A DNA stretch of 64,000 bases from Brachybacterium halotolerans (GTDB lineage: Bacteria > Actinomycetota > Actinomycetes > Actinomycetales > Dermabacteraceae), in assembly GCF_016623465.1 (NCBI RefSeq), contig NZ_JAEDAJ010000011.1, forward strand, positions 1 through 64,000. Reading direction: 5' to 3'. A program made the position numbers and the translations under genes. Numbering within the stretch: the stretch's first letter is position 1; each line of letters opens with the position of its first letter. Below are positions 1 through 6,779 of this stretch, piece after piece. The notes below the pieces were generated by a model that was given only the letters and a program-made list of their open reading frames with translations, searched no databases and was not told the DNA's origin.

Positions 1-28
1 CCCCCCCCCGGGGGGGGGCGGCGCCCGC
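1..28. other. G/C homopolymer tract at the window edge
   Basis: A run of C followed by a run of G lies just beyond the 3' end of the padR gene. It has the same character as the tracts near 17276, 31125 and 54431, all of which fall where a transcript should end. It may be a very GC-rich hairpin or a sequencing/assembly artefact. The remaining bases up to the padR stop show nothing else. Confidence 0.5.
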
Positions 29-56
29 TTCCGTGCGCGCGGAGCGCGTCAGGACG

Positions 57-1193
57 TCAGGCGGTCTGCTCGCCGGACTGCTCCGACTGCTCCGACGGGG
101 ACGACGTGTCGGACGCGTCCGACGGGGACGACGGGTCCGACTCGTCGCTCTCCGCCCCGGTGCCGTCCGCACCGCTCGCAGCGGCCGGGACATCGCCAGC
201 GAGGATCCGGTAGATCGAGCGCTTGGAATCGGTGAGGACCTCGGCGACCTGGCTCATGTGCTGGGACTCGCCCGAACGGGTGGCCTCGCGGACGGCGCCC
301 GTGAGGTCCCGCAGCGAGCTGCGCAGATCTAGCGCACCCTGCGCGAAGGAGTCGTCCTCGCCCGCGAAGGGGTCCGACCAGGACGCCTGGTTCTCCTCAA
401 CATGGGTCTTGCCGGAGTCGGTGAGGGTGGCGAGCTTGCGCCCGCCCTCCTTCGACATCTCGACGAAGCCCTCGTCCTCGAGCTGGGAGAGCGTCGGGTA
501 GATCGCGCCCGGGCTGACGGACCACGTCCCGCCCGTGCGCTCGTCGATGGTCTGCATGAGCTGGTAGCCGTGCATCGGCTCCTCGCTCAGCAGCAGCAGG
601 ACGGCCGTGCGCACGTCACCGCGGGGCCGACGTCCGCGTCCACGGCCACGACCGCGTCCGCCGCGCGGCCCGAAGCCGCGGCCCGAGCCGTCGGCATCCT
701 CGAAGCCGGGGCCCCCGGGACCGCGTCCGCCGAACCCGGGGGCACCCGGTCCGCCGAAGCCGCGTCCGCCGGGACCGGCCGGACCGCCGAAGCCGCGTCC
801 ACCGCGTCCTCCGAAGCCGTGTCCGCCGAATCCGGGACCGCGGCCCTCGAACTCGGAGCCGTCGAAGCCGCGCGCGTCGAACTCGCGGCCGTCGGCGCCC
901 GGATGGGCGTGACCTCGACCGTGCTGGTCGAAGCCGTGGTGCTCAGCGTGTCCGGGACGCTCCGGACGCTCGGGGTGCTCCGGGGGTCCGGGATGGCCCG
1001 GGTGATCGCCCGGGCCGCGGCCCGCCCGGGGACCGCCGCGCTGCTCGCGAGGGCCGAAGCCCATGCCGTCGGGGTACATGGCCCCTCCTTCCTCGGCGCG
1101 CCGGCGCTGGCCGCCGCGTCGCATGAGTGCCCGGCGCAGAGCGCGCGGGTCGAGTTCCTGATGCTCGTCGTGATGATCGTGATGGCGTCGCAT
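57..1193 (-). CDS. PadR-family transcriptional regulator with long Gly/Arg-rich N-terminal region
   Basis: A 378-residue protein. Residues about 192-265 form a PadR winged helix (SEEPMHGYQLMQTIDERT, SVSPGAIYPTLSQLEDEG), followed by a short helical region with a Ser/Asp/Glu-rich tail. Residues about 40-190 are an unusual low-complexity stretch rich in Gly, Arg, Phe, Pro and His (FGGRG-type repeats) after a His-rich start. PadR proteins are usually 110-180 residues, so this is a large extension. The ATG start is supported by a strong AAGGAG site 7-8 bases upstream. PadR proteins typically repress a neighbouring transporter or themselves. Palindromes lie directly upstream, so autoregulation is likely; the target is otherwise unknown. 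Confidence 0.88.
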   Translation of the reverse strand: MRRHHDHHDEHQELDPRALRRALMRRGGQRRRAEEGGAMYPDGMGFGPREQRGGPRAGRGPGDHPGHPGPPEHPERPERPGHAEHHGFDQHGRGHAHPGADGREFDARGFDGSEFEGRGPGFGGHGFGGRGGRGFGGPAGPGGRGFGGPGAPGFGGRGPGGPGFEDADGSGRGFGPRGGRGRGRGRGRRPRGDVRTAVLLLLSEEPMHGYQLMQTIDERTGGTWSVSPGAIYPTLSQLEDEGFVEMSKEGGRKLATLTDSGKTHVEENQASWSDPFAGEDDSFAQGALDLRSSLRDLTGAVREATRSGESQHMSQVAEVLTDSKRSIYRILAGDVPAAASGADGTGAESDESDPSSPSDASDTSSPSEQSEQSGEQTA

Positions 1194-1216
1194 GAGTGAT
1201 CTCCTTACGGTCGTTC

Positions 1217-1243
1217 ATGTCGTGACAGCATCACGATATATCG
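1217..1243. promoter_or_regulatory. Probable PadR operator (two overlapping palindromes)
   Basis: Just upstream of padR, TCGTGA-CAGCA-TCACGA (1220-1236) is a perfect inverted repeat that extends outward to ATG...TAT with one mismatch. CGATATATCG (1234-1243) is a second perfect palindrome overlapping it. The AT-rich core stands out in a very GC-rich background and lies 25-50 bases from the padR start, where an autorepressor would bind. Binding by PadR is inferred from position. Confidence 0.55.
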
Positions 1244-1340
1244 CTAACACGAGCGAGCGCAAGAGTGAGCTGCGCGACGCCGCGAACCGGTCCGCATCGC
1301 GCGAGCGCGTGATGCGCCCGGCTGCCCGCTCGGGTCATCC

Positions 1341-1400
1341 CGTGAGAAGTACGAAACCGTTGCCATCAGCGCTGATGGCAACGGTTTCGTACTTCTCACG
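1341..1400. repeat. 60-bp perfect palindrome, copy 1 of a dispersed family
   Basis: Two 30-base arms with no loop and no mismatch; the arm begins CGTGAGAAGTACGAAACCG and continues TTGCCATCAGC. It lies between the divergent padR and 1519 genes, so it is not simply a terminator of either. Other full copies are at 2548, 33327 and 57407, each exactly 60 bases, and a half copy is at 2698. The outer 24 bases of the arm are nearly invariant; the inner six vary but mostly remain self-complementary. No target-site duplication is visible. Confidence 0.9.
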
Positions 1401-1518
1401 AGACTGTGCCCGCTGCTCGGTGCTGGGAACCCGCCGGCTCCCTGGTCCCAGCAGTGTGGAGGACCGGCGCTGTGGATAACTTCCGGTGCGCGGCGCGCCC
1501 GCGGGCATCCTGTTCGCC

Positions 1519-2451
1519 ATGCCCCCGCGCCGGTCATCCCTGCCGCAGAGCCTCGCCACCGCGTTCACGGTGGCCGAAGCCCGCGCTCTCGGCATCGGCG
1601 CGCAGCGACTCAGGGCCCCGGACGTGCGTCGGCTATCCCGCGGCGTCTACGCGCGCACGGGTGAGGACGTCACGGTCTCCGATCTCGCCCGTGCATTCTG
1701 CAGCGACGCGCCCGACGCCGTCATCTGCGGTCCGACCGCGGCGGAACTGCTCGGGATGCCCCTTCCGTTCCGCCACCTTGCTCGCGAGACGGGGCTGCTC
1801 GACCTCGCCGCGAGGACGCGACGCCGCCACGCACCCTACGTGCGATGGCACCAGCTCGGAGCGCTCGGTGCGCACGAGGTGATGGAGACGGGAGGCGTCC
1901 GACTGACGTCGCGGGTCCGCACGTTGGGAGACCTCTCGACCCTCCTCGATCGCGACGAGCTGACATCCGTCGCCGACCACCTCCTCCGCCATCCCAGGTT
2001 CCGCTTCGAAGGGCGCCGGCGCCCCTACGCGAGCCTCGACGAGCTTCAGGGATCCGTTGCGAGCCGTCCGGGGCGGCGCGGCAACGAAGCGCTGCGGGCG
2101 GCGTTGGACCAGGCGCGCGTGGGCAGCGACTCTCCGGCCGAGACCATGCTGCGCCTGCATCTGGAGCGCGCGGGCCTTCCGGAGCCGCAGCTCAACATCG
2201 CGATCGTCGAGGGCACGGTGGACCTGGGCGAGCCGGACCTCTCCTGGCCGGAGTTCCGTGTCTGCGCCGAGCACGAGGGGCCGTCGCACCTGACCCGTGA
2301 ACAGCAGGAGCGTGACATCGCCCGGACCGAGGCCCGGCTCCGTCACGGCTGGATCGAAGTGCGCACTGTCGCCGCGGACCTCCGCCGTGCTGGCAACCGG
2401 GCGGTCAGCAGAGTGTCCGATGCCCTGCTCCGACACGGCTGGAGAGGCTGA
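1519..2451 (+). CDS. AbiEi-like N-terminal domain protein with PD-(D/E)XK nuclease-like C-terminus
   Basis: A 310-residue protein of a type common in Actinobacteria. The N-terminus (TVAEARALGIGAQRLRA, then LSRGVYA) resembles the winged-helix AbiEi antitoxin-type domain. The C-terminal 90 residues carry EGTVDLGEPDLSWPE, then ECAEHEGPSHLT-like and RDIARTEARLRHGW blocks typical of DUF559/Vsr-like nuclease folds. No partner toxin gene is adjacent, so a toxin-antitoxin role is not supported; the function is unknown. The ATG at 1519 matches where relatives begin. An in-frame GTG at 1486 lies 7 bases after GATAAC and could be a leaderless start. It is not linked to the sugar genes and points away from padR. 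Confidence 0.75.
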   Translation: MPPRRSSLPQSLATAFTVAEARALGIGAQRLRAPDVRRLSRGVYARTGEDVTVSDLARAFCSDAPDAVICGPTAAELLGMPLPFRHLARETGLLDLAARTRRRHAPYVRWHQLGALGAHEVMETGGVRLTSRVRTLGDLSTLLDRDELTSVADHLLRHPRFRFEGRRRPYASLDELQGSVASRPGRRGNEALRAALDQARVGSDSPAETMLRLHLERAGLPEPQLNIAIVEGTVDLGEPDLSWPEFRVCAEHEGPSHLTREQQERDIARTEARLRHGWIEVRTVAADLRRAGNRAVSRVSDALLRHGWRG

Positions 2452-2547
2452 CGTCACCCGGCGGCTCGCTGCTGCGCACCTTCGATTCCATCCGCGCTGC
2501 ATGCAGGTAGCGGGGCCTCCTGAGTGTCCCGGCGTACCGAGAAGACT

Positions 2548-2607
2548 CGTGAGAAGTACGAAACGGTTGCCCAGATCGATCTTGGCAACCGTTTCGTACT
2601 TCTCACG
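2548..2607. repeat. 60-bp palindrome, copy 2
   Basis: Same family as 1341-1400: 29 of 30 arm positions pair, with the single mismatch near the centre. At arm position 18 this copy has G (AAACGGTTGCC) with the matching C on the other arm, where copy 1 has C with G, so both arms changed together. It lies between the convergent ends of the 1519 gene and the MFS gene and could act there as a bidirectional terminator. Confidence 0.9.
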
Positions 2608-2697
2608 GGCCCTTGGGGCGTTTTGGGCCGAGGGGCCGGGGGGGGGTGCCACCGCCCCTTCACTACTCTTTATACTTTCTAACGGTGTCCCTCTTTC

Positions 2698-2727
2698 GAT
2701 CTTGGCAACCGTTTCGTACTTCTCACG
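2698..2727. repeat. Half copy of the 60-bp palindrome (right arm only)
   Basis: This arm is identical to the right arm at 2578-2607. The 30 bases where a left arm should lie (2668-2697) are AT-richer and do not pair with it. The following bases (CACGG, then several GGCC groups) also resemble those after copy 2. Either a decayed second element or an assembly error next to a strong hairpin. The 2452-2766 gap holds no gene. Confidence 0.75.
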
Positions 2728-2766
2728 GCCGATGGGGCCGATTAGGCCGAAGGAGCGGGCGGAGGG

Positions 2767-4080
2767 TCACACCTCGTCGCCGGCGGTGATGGCCTCGGCC
2801 TCCTGCTCGCTGGTCAGGTGGTGCTGCTGACCGACGTGGGAGAGGTGGCGTCGGCCGATGACGAGCATCAGCATGCTCAGCGCCACGGTGATCGCGCCCA
2901 GGATGTACGGGGCGGCGGCGCCGACGGCCTCGGAGAGCGGGCCGGCGACGGCCGGGGCGATCGCGCCGCCCAGGAAGCGCACGCCCGAGTAGGCGGAGCT
3001 GGCCACGCCGCGCGGCAGGTCCGTGGCCTCCATGACGGTCTCGGTGAGTGCCGTGTTCATGACGCCCAGCAGCAGGCCGCCCACGATGATCAGCACGATG
3101 ATGCCGATCATGGAGCCGTGCGCGAGGGCGAGGCCCAGCATGAGCACGGCCAGCAGGCCCTCGATGGTCAGCAGCGTGGGGATGAGGCCCAGCTTGCGGG
3201 TGAGGATCGGGGCGACGAACACCGAGGTGATCGCGAGGCATACGCCCCAGCCGAAGAAGACGCCGCCGATCTGCATGGCGCCGAACTCCTTGCCCTGGGC
3301 CGCGGCGGCGGCCTCGAGCGGGAACGGGGAGTAGGCGAGCATCACGAAGAACGTGAAGTTGTAGAAGATCGCGACGAGCGCGAGGGTGCGCAGGGCCGGG
3401 TTGCCCAGCGCCCGCAGGGAGGCGAGGGGCGAGACGTGGACCGGCTTGGCCTCCTTCTTCAGCAGGGCGGTGATGGCGATGAAGCCGATGGCCATGAGCG
3501 CCGCGGTGCCGAAGAACGGGGCGCGCCAGGAGACGCTGCCCAGGAGGCCGCCCAGCAGCGGGCCGAGCGCCATGCCGATGCCCAGCGCGGTCTCGTACAG
3601 GATGATCGCGCCGCCCGACGGGCCGGCGGTCGCGCCCACGATCGCCGCGAGCGCGGTGGAGATGAACAGGGCGTTGCCCAGTCCCCAGCCGGCGCGCAGG
3701 CCGATGATCTCGCTGACCGAGCCGGACGCGCCGGCGAGCGCCGCGAAGACGACCACGAGCGCGAGGCCGATCAGCAGGGTGGTGCGCACGCCGACCTTCG
3801 AGCTGAACCAGCTCGTGAAGAACATGGCGATCGCGGTGATGAACAGGTAGCTGGTGAACAGCAGCATCGCCTGCGTGGGGGAGGCGTCGAGCTGGGAGCT
3901 GATCGCGGGGAGGATCGGGTCCACCAGACCGATGCCCATGAAGGACACCGTCGCGGCGAAGGCGATCGCCCACACGGCCTTGGGCTGGTGGAAGGCGTCG
4001 CGCAGGGTCGGTGCGGCGTTCGATGCGGGGGTGGGCGCGGAGCCCGCGGTGTGCGGGTCCGTGGCGGAAGGGGCTGTCAT
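2767..4080 (-). CDS. MFS transporter, probable drug/metabolite exporter
   Basis: A 437-residue protein with about 12 hydrophobic segments, starting with a Ser/Thr/Pro-rich cytoplasmic tail and then LVDPILPAISSQLDAS, the usual first-helix signature of the DHA drug:proton antiporter group. The loop between helices 2 and 3 has the SSKVGVRTTLLIG variant of the MFS motif, and the helix-5 LGPLLGGLLG motif C is typical of antiporters. It follows the MarR gene on the same strand with a gap of 117 bases and is very probably its target. Substrate unknown; export rather than uptake is inferred from motif C and the MarR partner. Confidence 0.88.
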   Translation of the reverse strand: MTAPSATDPHTAGSAPTPASNAAPTLRDAFHQPKAVWAIAFAATVSFMGIGLVDPILPAISSQLDASPTQAMLLFTSYLFITAIAMFFTSWFSSKVGVRTTLLIGLALVVVFAALAGASGSVSEIIGLRAGWGLGNALFISTALAAIVGATAGPSGGAIILYETALGIGMALGPLLGGLLGSVSWRAPFFGTAALMAIGFIAITALLKKEAKPVHVSPLASLRALGNPALRTLALVAIFYNFTFFVMLAYSPFPLEAAAAAQGKEFGAMQIGGVFFGWGVCLAITSVFVAPILTRKLGLIPTLLTIEGLLAVLMLGLALAHGSMIGIIVLIIVGGLLLGVMNTALTETVMEATDLPRGVASSAYSGVRFLGGAIAPAVAGPLSEAVGAAAPYILGAITVALSMLMLVIGRRHLSHVGQQHHLTSEQEAEAITAGDEV

Positions 4081-4197
4081 GCGATCGGTGACCTTCTCAT
4101 GATCGATGGGGCGGGTTCGGGGGAGCGGGGCGCGGGCGGCTCCGCCGGGTCGGGTGCGGGAGACGCCGCCGGGTCGGGGCGCGGCGCCGCCGACGGG

Positions 4198-4680
4198 TCA
4201 GGTGCCGGGAGGTGCGGAGTCTGCCGCGGGAGGCGAGGGGTCGGCCGCGGGAGGTGCGGAGTCGTGGGTCTCCACGATCCGCGCCAGGATCTCGGCGGCC
4301 TGCGCGAGGGTGCGCCGGTCGTCGTCCCCGAGCTCGTCGAGGATGGGGCCGACGCCGTGATTCATGCGGCCGCGCCAGTCGGCGAGCTTCTCGCGGCCGG
4401 CGGGGGTGATGTCGACGAGGACCGAGCGCGAGTCGGCGGGATCGGGGGTCCGGAAGACCAGGCCCTCCTCCTCGAGCCGCTTCGCCACGGTGGTCGCCGT
4501 GGGGCGGGTGACCCTCTCGCGCTCGGCGATCTCGCTGAGCCGCAGCGGTCCCCGCTGCTCGATCGTGCTCACCACCCGCCAGGAGACGGAGGAGACGCCG
4601 ACGTCCGCGCGGCGCGCGGCGAGCCGCACGAAGCGGCTGCAGGCGAGCGTCAGGTCCTGGGGGAAATCATCGGTGGGCAC
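4198..4680 (-). CDS. MarR-family transcriptional regulator
   Basis: A 160-residue protein with a typical winged helix: LRLSEIAERERVTRPTATTV (recognition region), KRLEEEGLVFRTPDPADSRS (wing with the conserved D-x-R-S), and flanking dimerisation helices. The C-terminal 20 residues are a low-complexity Pro/Ala/Ser repeat (PPAAD). It probably represses itself and the downstream MFS exporter, with release by a small ligand. The start is a GTG only about 2 bases after the predicted transcription start, so the message looks leaderless. Confidence 0.9.
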   Translation of the reverse strand: MPTDDFPQDLTLACSRFVRLAARRADVGVSSVSWRVVSTIEQRGPLRLSEIAERERVTRPTATTVAKRLEEEGLVFRTPDPADSRSVLVDITPAGREKLADWRGRMNHGVGPILDELGDDDRRTLAQAAEILARIVETHDSAPPAADPSPPAADSAPPGT

Positions 4681-4688
4681 GTTGCCCC

Positions 4689-4717
4689 AATGTAGTTAGG
4701 AATGCGAACTATCGCAA
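4689..4717 (-). promoter_or_regulatory. marR promoter with embedded MarR operator, leaderless transcript
   Basis: On the minus strand, TTGCGA (4717-4712) and TACATT (4694-4689) are separated by 17 bases, a good -35/-10 pair. The GTG start at 4680 is 8 bases beyond the -10, which predicts a leaderless mRNA. The imperfect palindrome TAGTT-N9-AACTA (4693-4711) fills the spacer exactly, as expected for an autorepressing MarR operator. Confidence 0.65.
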
Positions 4718-4735
4718 CATGCTGTGGCGCACGGG

Positions 4736-4819
4736 ACGATCGGTCGCGCCCGGTGGACGATCGGCCGCGCCCCGTGGATGGCCGGCCGTGCTCCGTGGAC
4801 GATCGGTCGCGCTCCGCAG
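4736..4819. repeat. Four 21-bp tandem repeats
   Basis: Four consecutive 21-base units (4736, 4757, 4778, 4799) follow the pattern ACGATCGGTCGCGCCCGGTGG with a few substitutions. They lie between the marR start and the sulfatase stop, with no gene. The unit is a multiple of three and is open in one plus-strand frame (a TIGRAPW-like heptad), but there is no start site to suggest translation. A minisatellite that could vary in number between strains. Confidence 0.85.
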
Positions 4820-4841
4820 GGTGGCTGGGCGGGCGCCCGGC

Positions 4842-6401
4842 TCAGTCGCCCGTCGACCGGGTCTCCGCGTCCGCGTCGCGCGCCGAGGCGGTGCCGTGGT
4901 TCCAGTCGGGACGCCAGCTGCCCGGCCCCGTGTAGGGGTGGTCGCCGACCTCGGCCTGCATCTGCGCGAGCTGCGCGGCGAGATCCGCCCGGATCCCCGC
5001 GTAGGCGGGATCGCCGGCCACGTTGCGGAGCTCCCGGGGATCGGTGCGCAGGTCATAGAGCTCGTACTCGCGCTCGAAGATGCGATCCGAGGCGCCCGGT
5101 GCACCGAGGCCCGCGCCGTAGTAGTCGATGTACGCGAAGTCCTCGGTGCGGATCCCGTAGTGCGCCGGGGCATGGTGGGCGGGGTCGTCGTGCTCCCAGT
5201 AGCGGTAGTAGACGGCGCGCGGCCAGTCCTCGATCTCCTCGCCGCGCAGCAGCGGGCGGAAGCTGCGCCCCTGCTGGCCGGGCATCGCCTGCTCGGGATC
5301 GACCCCGGCGACATCGAGGAGGGTCGCGGCGATGTCGACGTTGCGCAGCATCGAGGTCACGCGCGAGCCCGCCGGGACCTCGGCGGGCCAGCGCACGAGC
5401 ATGGGCATCTGCAGGGACTCGTCGTACATCAGGCGCTTGTCGAACAGGCCGTGGTCGCCCAGGAAGAAGCCCTGGTCCGAGGTGTAGACGACCAGGGTGT
5501 CCTCGGCGATGCCGAGCTGATCGAGGTGGTCGAGCACCCGGCCCACGCTGTCGTCGACCGCCTGGACGGTCTGCAGGTAGTCGCGCAGGTAGCGCTGGTA
5601 GTTCCAGCGGGCGCGGTCCTCGCGCCGGTCGTCGGCGCGCAGCTCGGCGGGCATGTCCTCCTTGACGTCGGTGCGGGTGAGGTCGTCGGCGATCGACATG
5701 CGCGCTCCCTGCACCGCCTGCGAGCGGGTCGAGAGGTCCTCGAGGAGCGTGTCGGGCTCGGGGATGCTGCCCACGGGGTGGAGCTCGGCATGCCGGGGGT
5801 GCGGGATCCACGGCCGGTGCGGTGCCTTGTGATGGAGCATCAGGCAGAAGGGGGCCAACGGGCGCTGTGCGCGCTCCTCGTCGATCCAGTCGAGGGCCAT
5901 GTCCGTGAGCAGATCGGTCACGTAGCCCTCGTGCTGCTCCTCGCCGTCGGGCGTGAGCAGCCGCGGGTCCCAGTACTCGCCCTGGCCGGGGAGGATCCGC
6001 CAGGCGTCGAAGCCGCGCGGCAGGGCCGACGGCGAGTCGCCCAGGTGCCACTTGCCGAACAGCGCTGTCGCGTAGCCGGCGCTCTGCAGCGCCTCCGAGA
6101 CCGTGGGCACGCGATGGTCGAACTCGGTGTAGAGCGTCGCGGCGCCGTTGATGTGGCTGTAGGTACCGGTGAGGATCGACGCGCGCGACGGCGTGCAGAT
6201 CGAGTTCGTGCAGTACATGGCGTCCAGTCGCGCGCCCTCCCTCGCGAGACGGTCCATGTGCGGGGTGGAGTTCACGCGGCTGCCGTAGGCGGAGATCGCG
6301 TGCGCCGCGTGGTCGTCGGACATGACGAAGACGATGTTCGGGCGGGGTCGGGGAGACGGGGCGCCGTGTGCTGCGGGCGACGCATGGCTGGGGCTGGACA
6401 T
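4842..6401 (-). CDS. Type I sulfatase, cytoplasmic, probably acting on imported sulfated fucose-containing glycans
   Basis: A 519-residue sulfatase of the alkaline-phosphatase superfamily. NIVFVMSDDHAAHA near residue 24 supplies metal-binding Asp residues. Cys69 lies in CTPSRASILTG, the C-x-P-S-R signature in which Cys is converted to formylglycine. GKWHLG and the late YELYDLRTDPRELRN motif (a DUF4976-type tail) are also present. The start is the ATG with GAGGAG just upstream; a longer open frame to 6653 is not needed. No signal peptide, so it should work inside the cell. It is divergent from the fucose importer operon, suggesting sulfated fuco-oligosaccharides as substrates; the exact substrate is an inference. 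A formylglycine-generating enzyme is not in the window. Confidence 0.88.
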   Translation of the reverse strand: MSSPSHASPAAHGAPSPRPRPNIVFVMSDDHAAHAISAYGSRVNSTPHMDRLAREGARLDAMYCTNSICTPSRASILTGTYSHINGAATLYTEFDHRVPTVSEALQSAGYATALFGKWHLGDSPSALPRGFDAWRILPGQGEYWDPRLLTPDGEEQHEGYVTDLLTDMALDWIDEERAQRPLAPFCLMLHHKAPHRPWIPHPRHAELHPVGSIPEPDTLLEDLSTRSQAVQGARMSIADDLTRTDVKEDMPAELRADDRREDRARWNYQRYLRDYLQTVQAVDDSVGRVLDHLDQLGIAEDTLVVYTSDQGFFLGDHGLFDKRLMYDESLQMPMLVRWPAEVPAGSRVTSMLRNVDIAATLLDVAGVDPEQAMPGQQGRSFRPLLRGEEIEDWPRAVYYRYWEHDDPAHHAPAHYGIRTEDFAYIDYYGAGLGAPGASDRIFEREYELYDLRTDPRELRNVAGDPAYAGIRADLAAQLAQMQAEVGDHPYTGPGSWRPDWNHGTASARDADAETRSTGD

Positions 6402-6685
6402 GGGGCTCCTCGTGGGTCGTCGATCGGCGACCGGAGTGCCTGCAGCCGCCGTGCTGCCATGCGGGCACGCTATCGCGATCCGCGGTGCGGCACAGCGGTC
6501 GATGCACCGCCCGACCCGCGATACATCCGAGGACCTATGGGCGAGCGTCCGAGACCCATGGGAGAGCTGAGTCGAGGCGAGCCGCTGACATGCGGACGCG
6601 TCGATGCGAAAACGCGGATGGACGCAGGGCATCTCGGACAGCTCTTGACTCATCCCATGTTTTCCTCAAGAGTGGTGCCGTTGCG

Positions 6686-6702
6686 AAGACATCCGATGTC
6701 TT
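6686..6702. promoter_or_regulatory. Probable FadR-type (GntR) operator of the fucose import operon
   Basis: AAGACATC-C-GATGTCTT is a perfect 8+8 palindrome about 80 bases before the solute-binding protein start and between it and the sulfatase. A near-identical site (AGACATC-G-GATGTTT) lies at 17149-17165 before the facing fucose operon that encodes the GntR regulator. A weaker ACATCCGAGGA match at 6523 lies nearer the sulfatase. The 6402-6779 gap otherwise shows only an inverted repeat, CTCTTGA...TCAAGAG (6642-6672). Confidence 0.7.
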
Positions 6703-6779
6703 GAGGCGCAGGCGTCGACGGCTCGGTGTCCGCAACGATCGAGAAGGTCGACGACGACCTTCGGGACCAGAGGTGGGAC

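Noticed and set aside
1341-1400. 60-bp palindrome as an ordinary intrinsic terminator
   Set aside because: This copy lies between two divergent genes and no gene ends there; a terminator role remains possible for the copies at convergent ends but not for the family as a whole.
1519-2451. Type IV toxin-antitoxin system
   Set aside because: Only an AbiEi-like domain is seen; no AbiEii-type nucleotidyltransferase toxin is adjacent.
2668-2697. Left arm at 2668-2697 as a reversed (non-complemented) copy of the right arm
   Set aside because: A loose match to the reversed sequence was noticed, but no biological process gives this and the stretch is low in complexity; chance or sequence error is simpler.
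2818-4695. 625-codon open frame on the plus strand, opposite the MFS and marR genes
   Set aside because: Composition is repetitive Asp/Glu/Gly/Arg/His as produced by the complement of high-GC genes; no domain is recognisable, and the opposite strand has clear MFS and MarR proteins.
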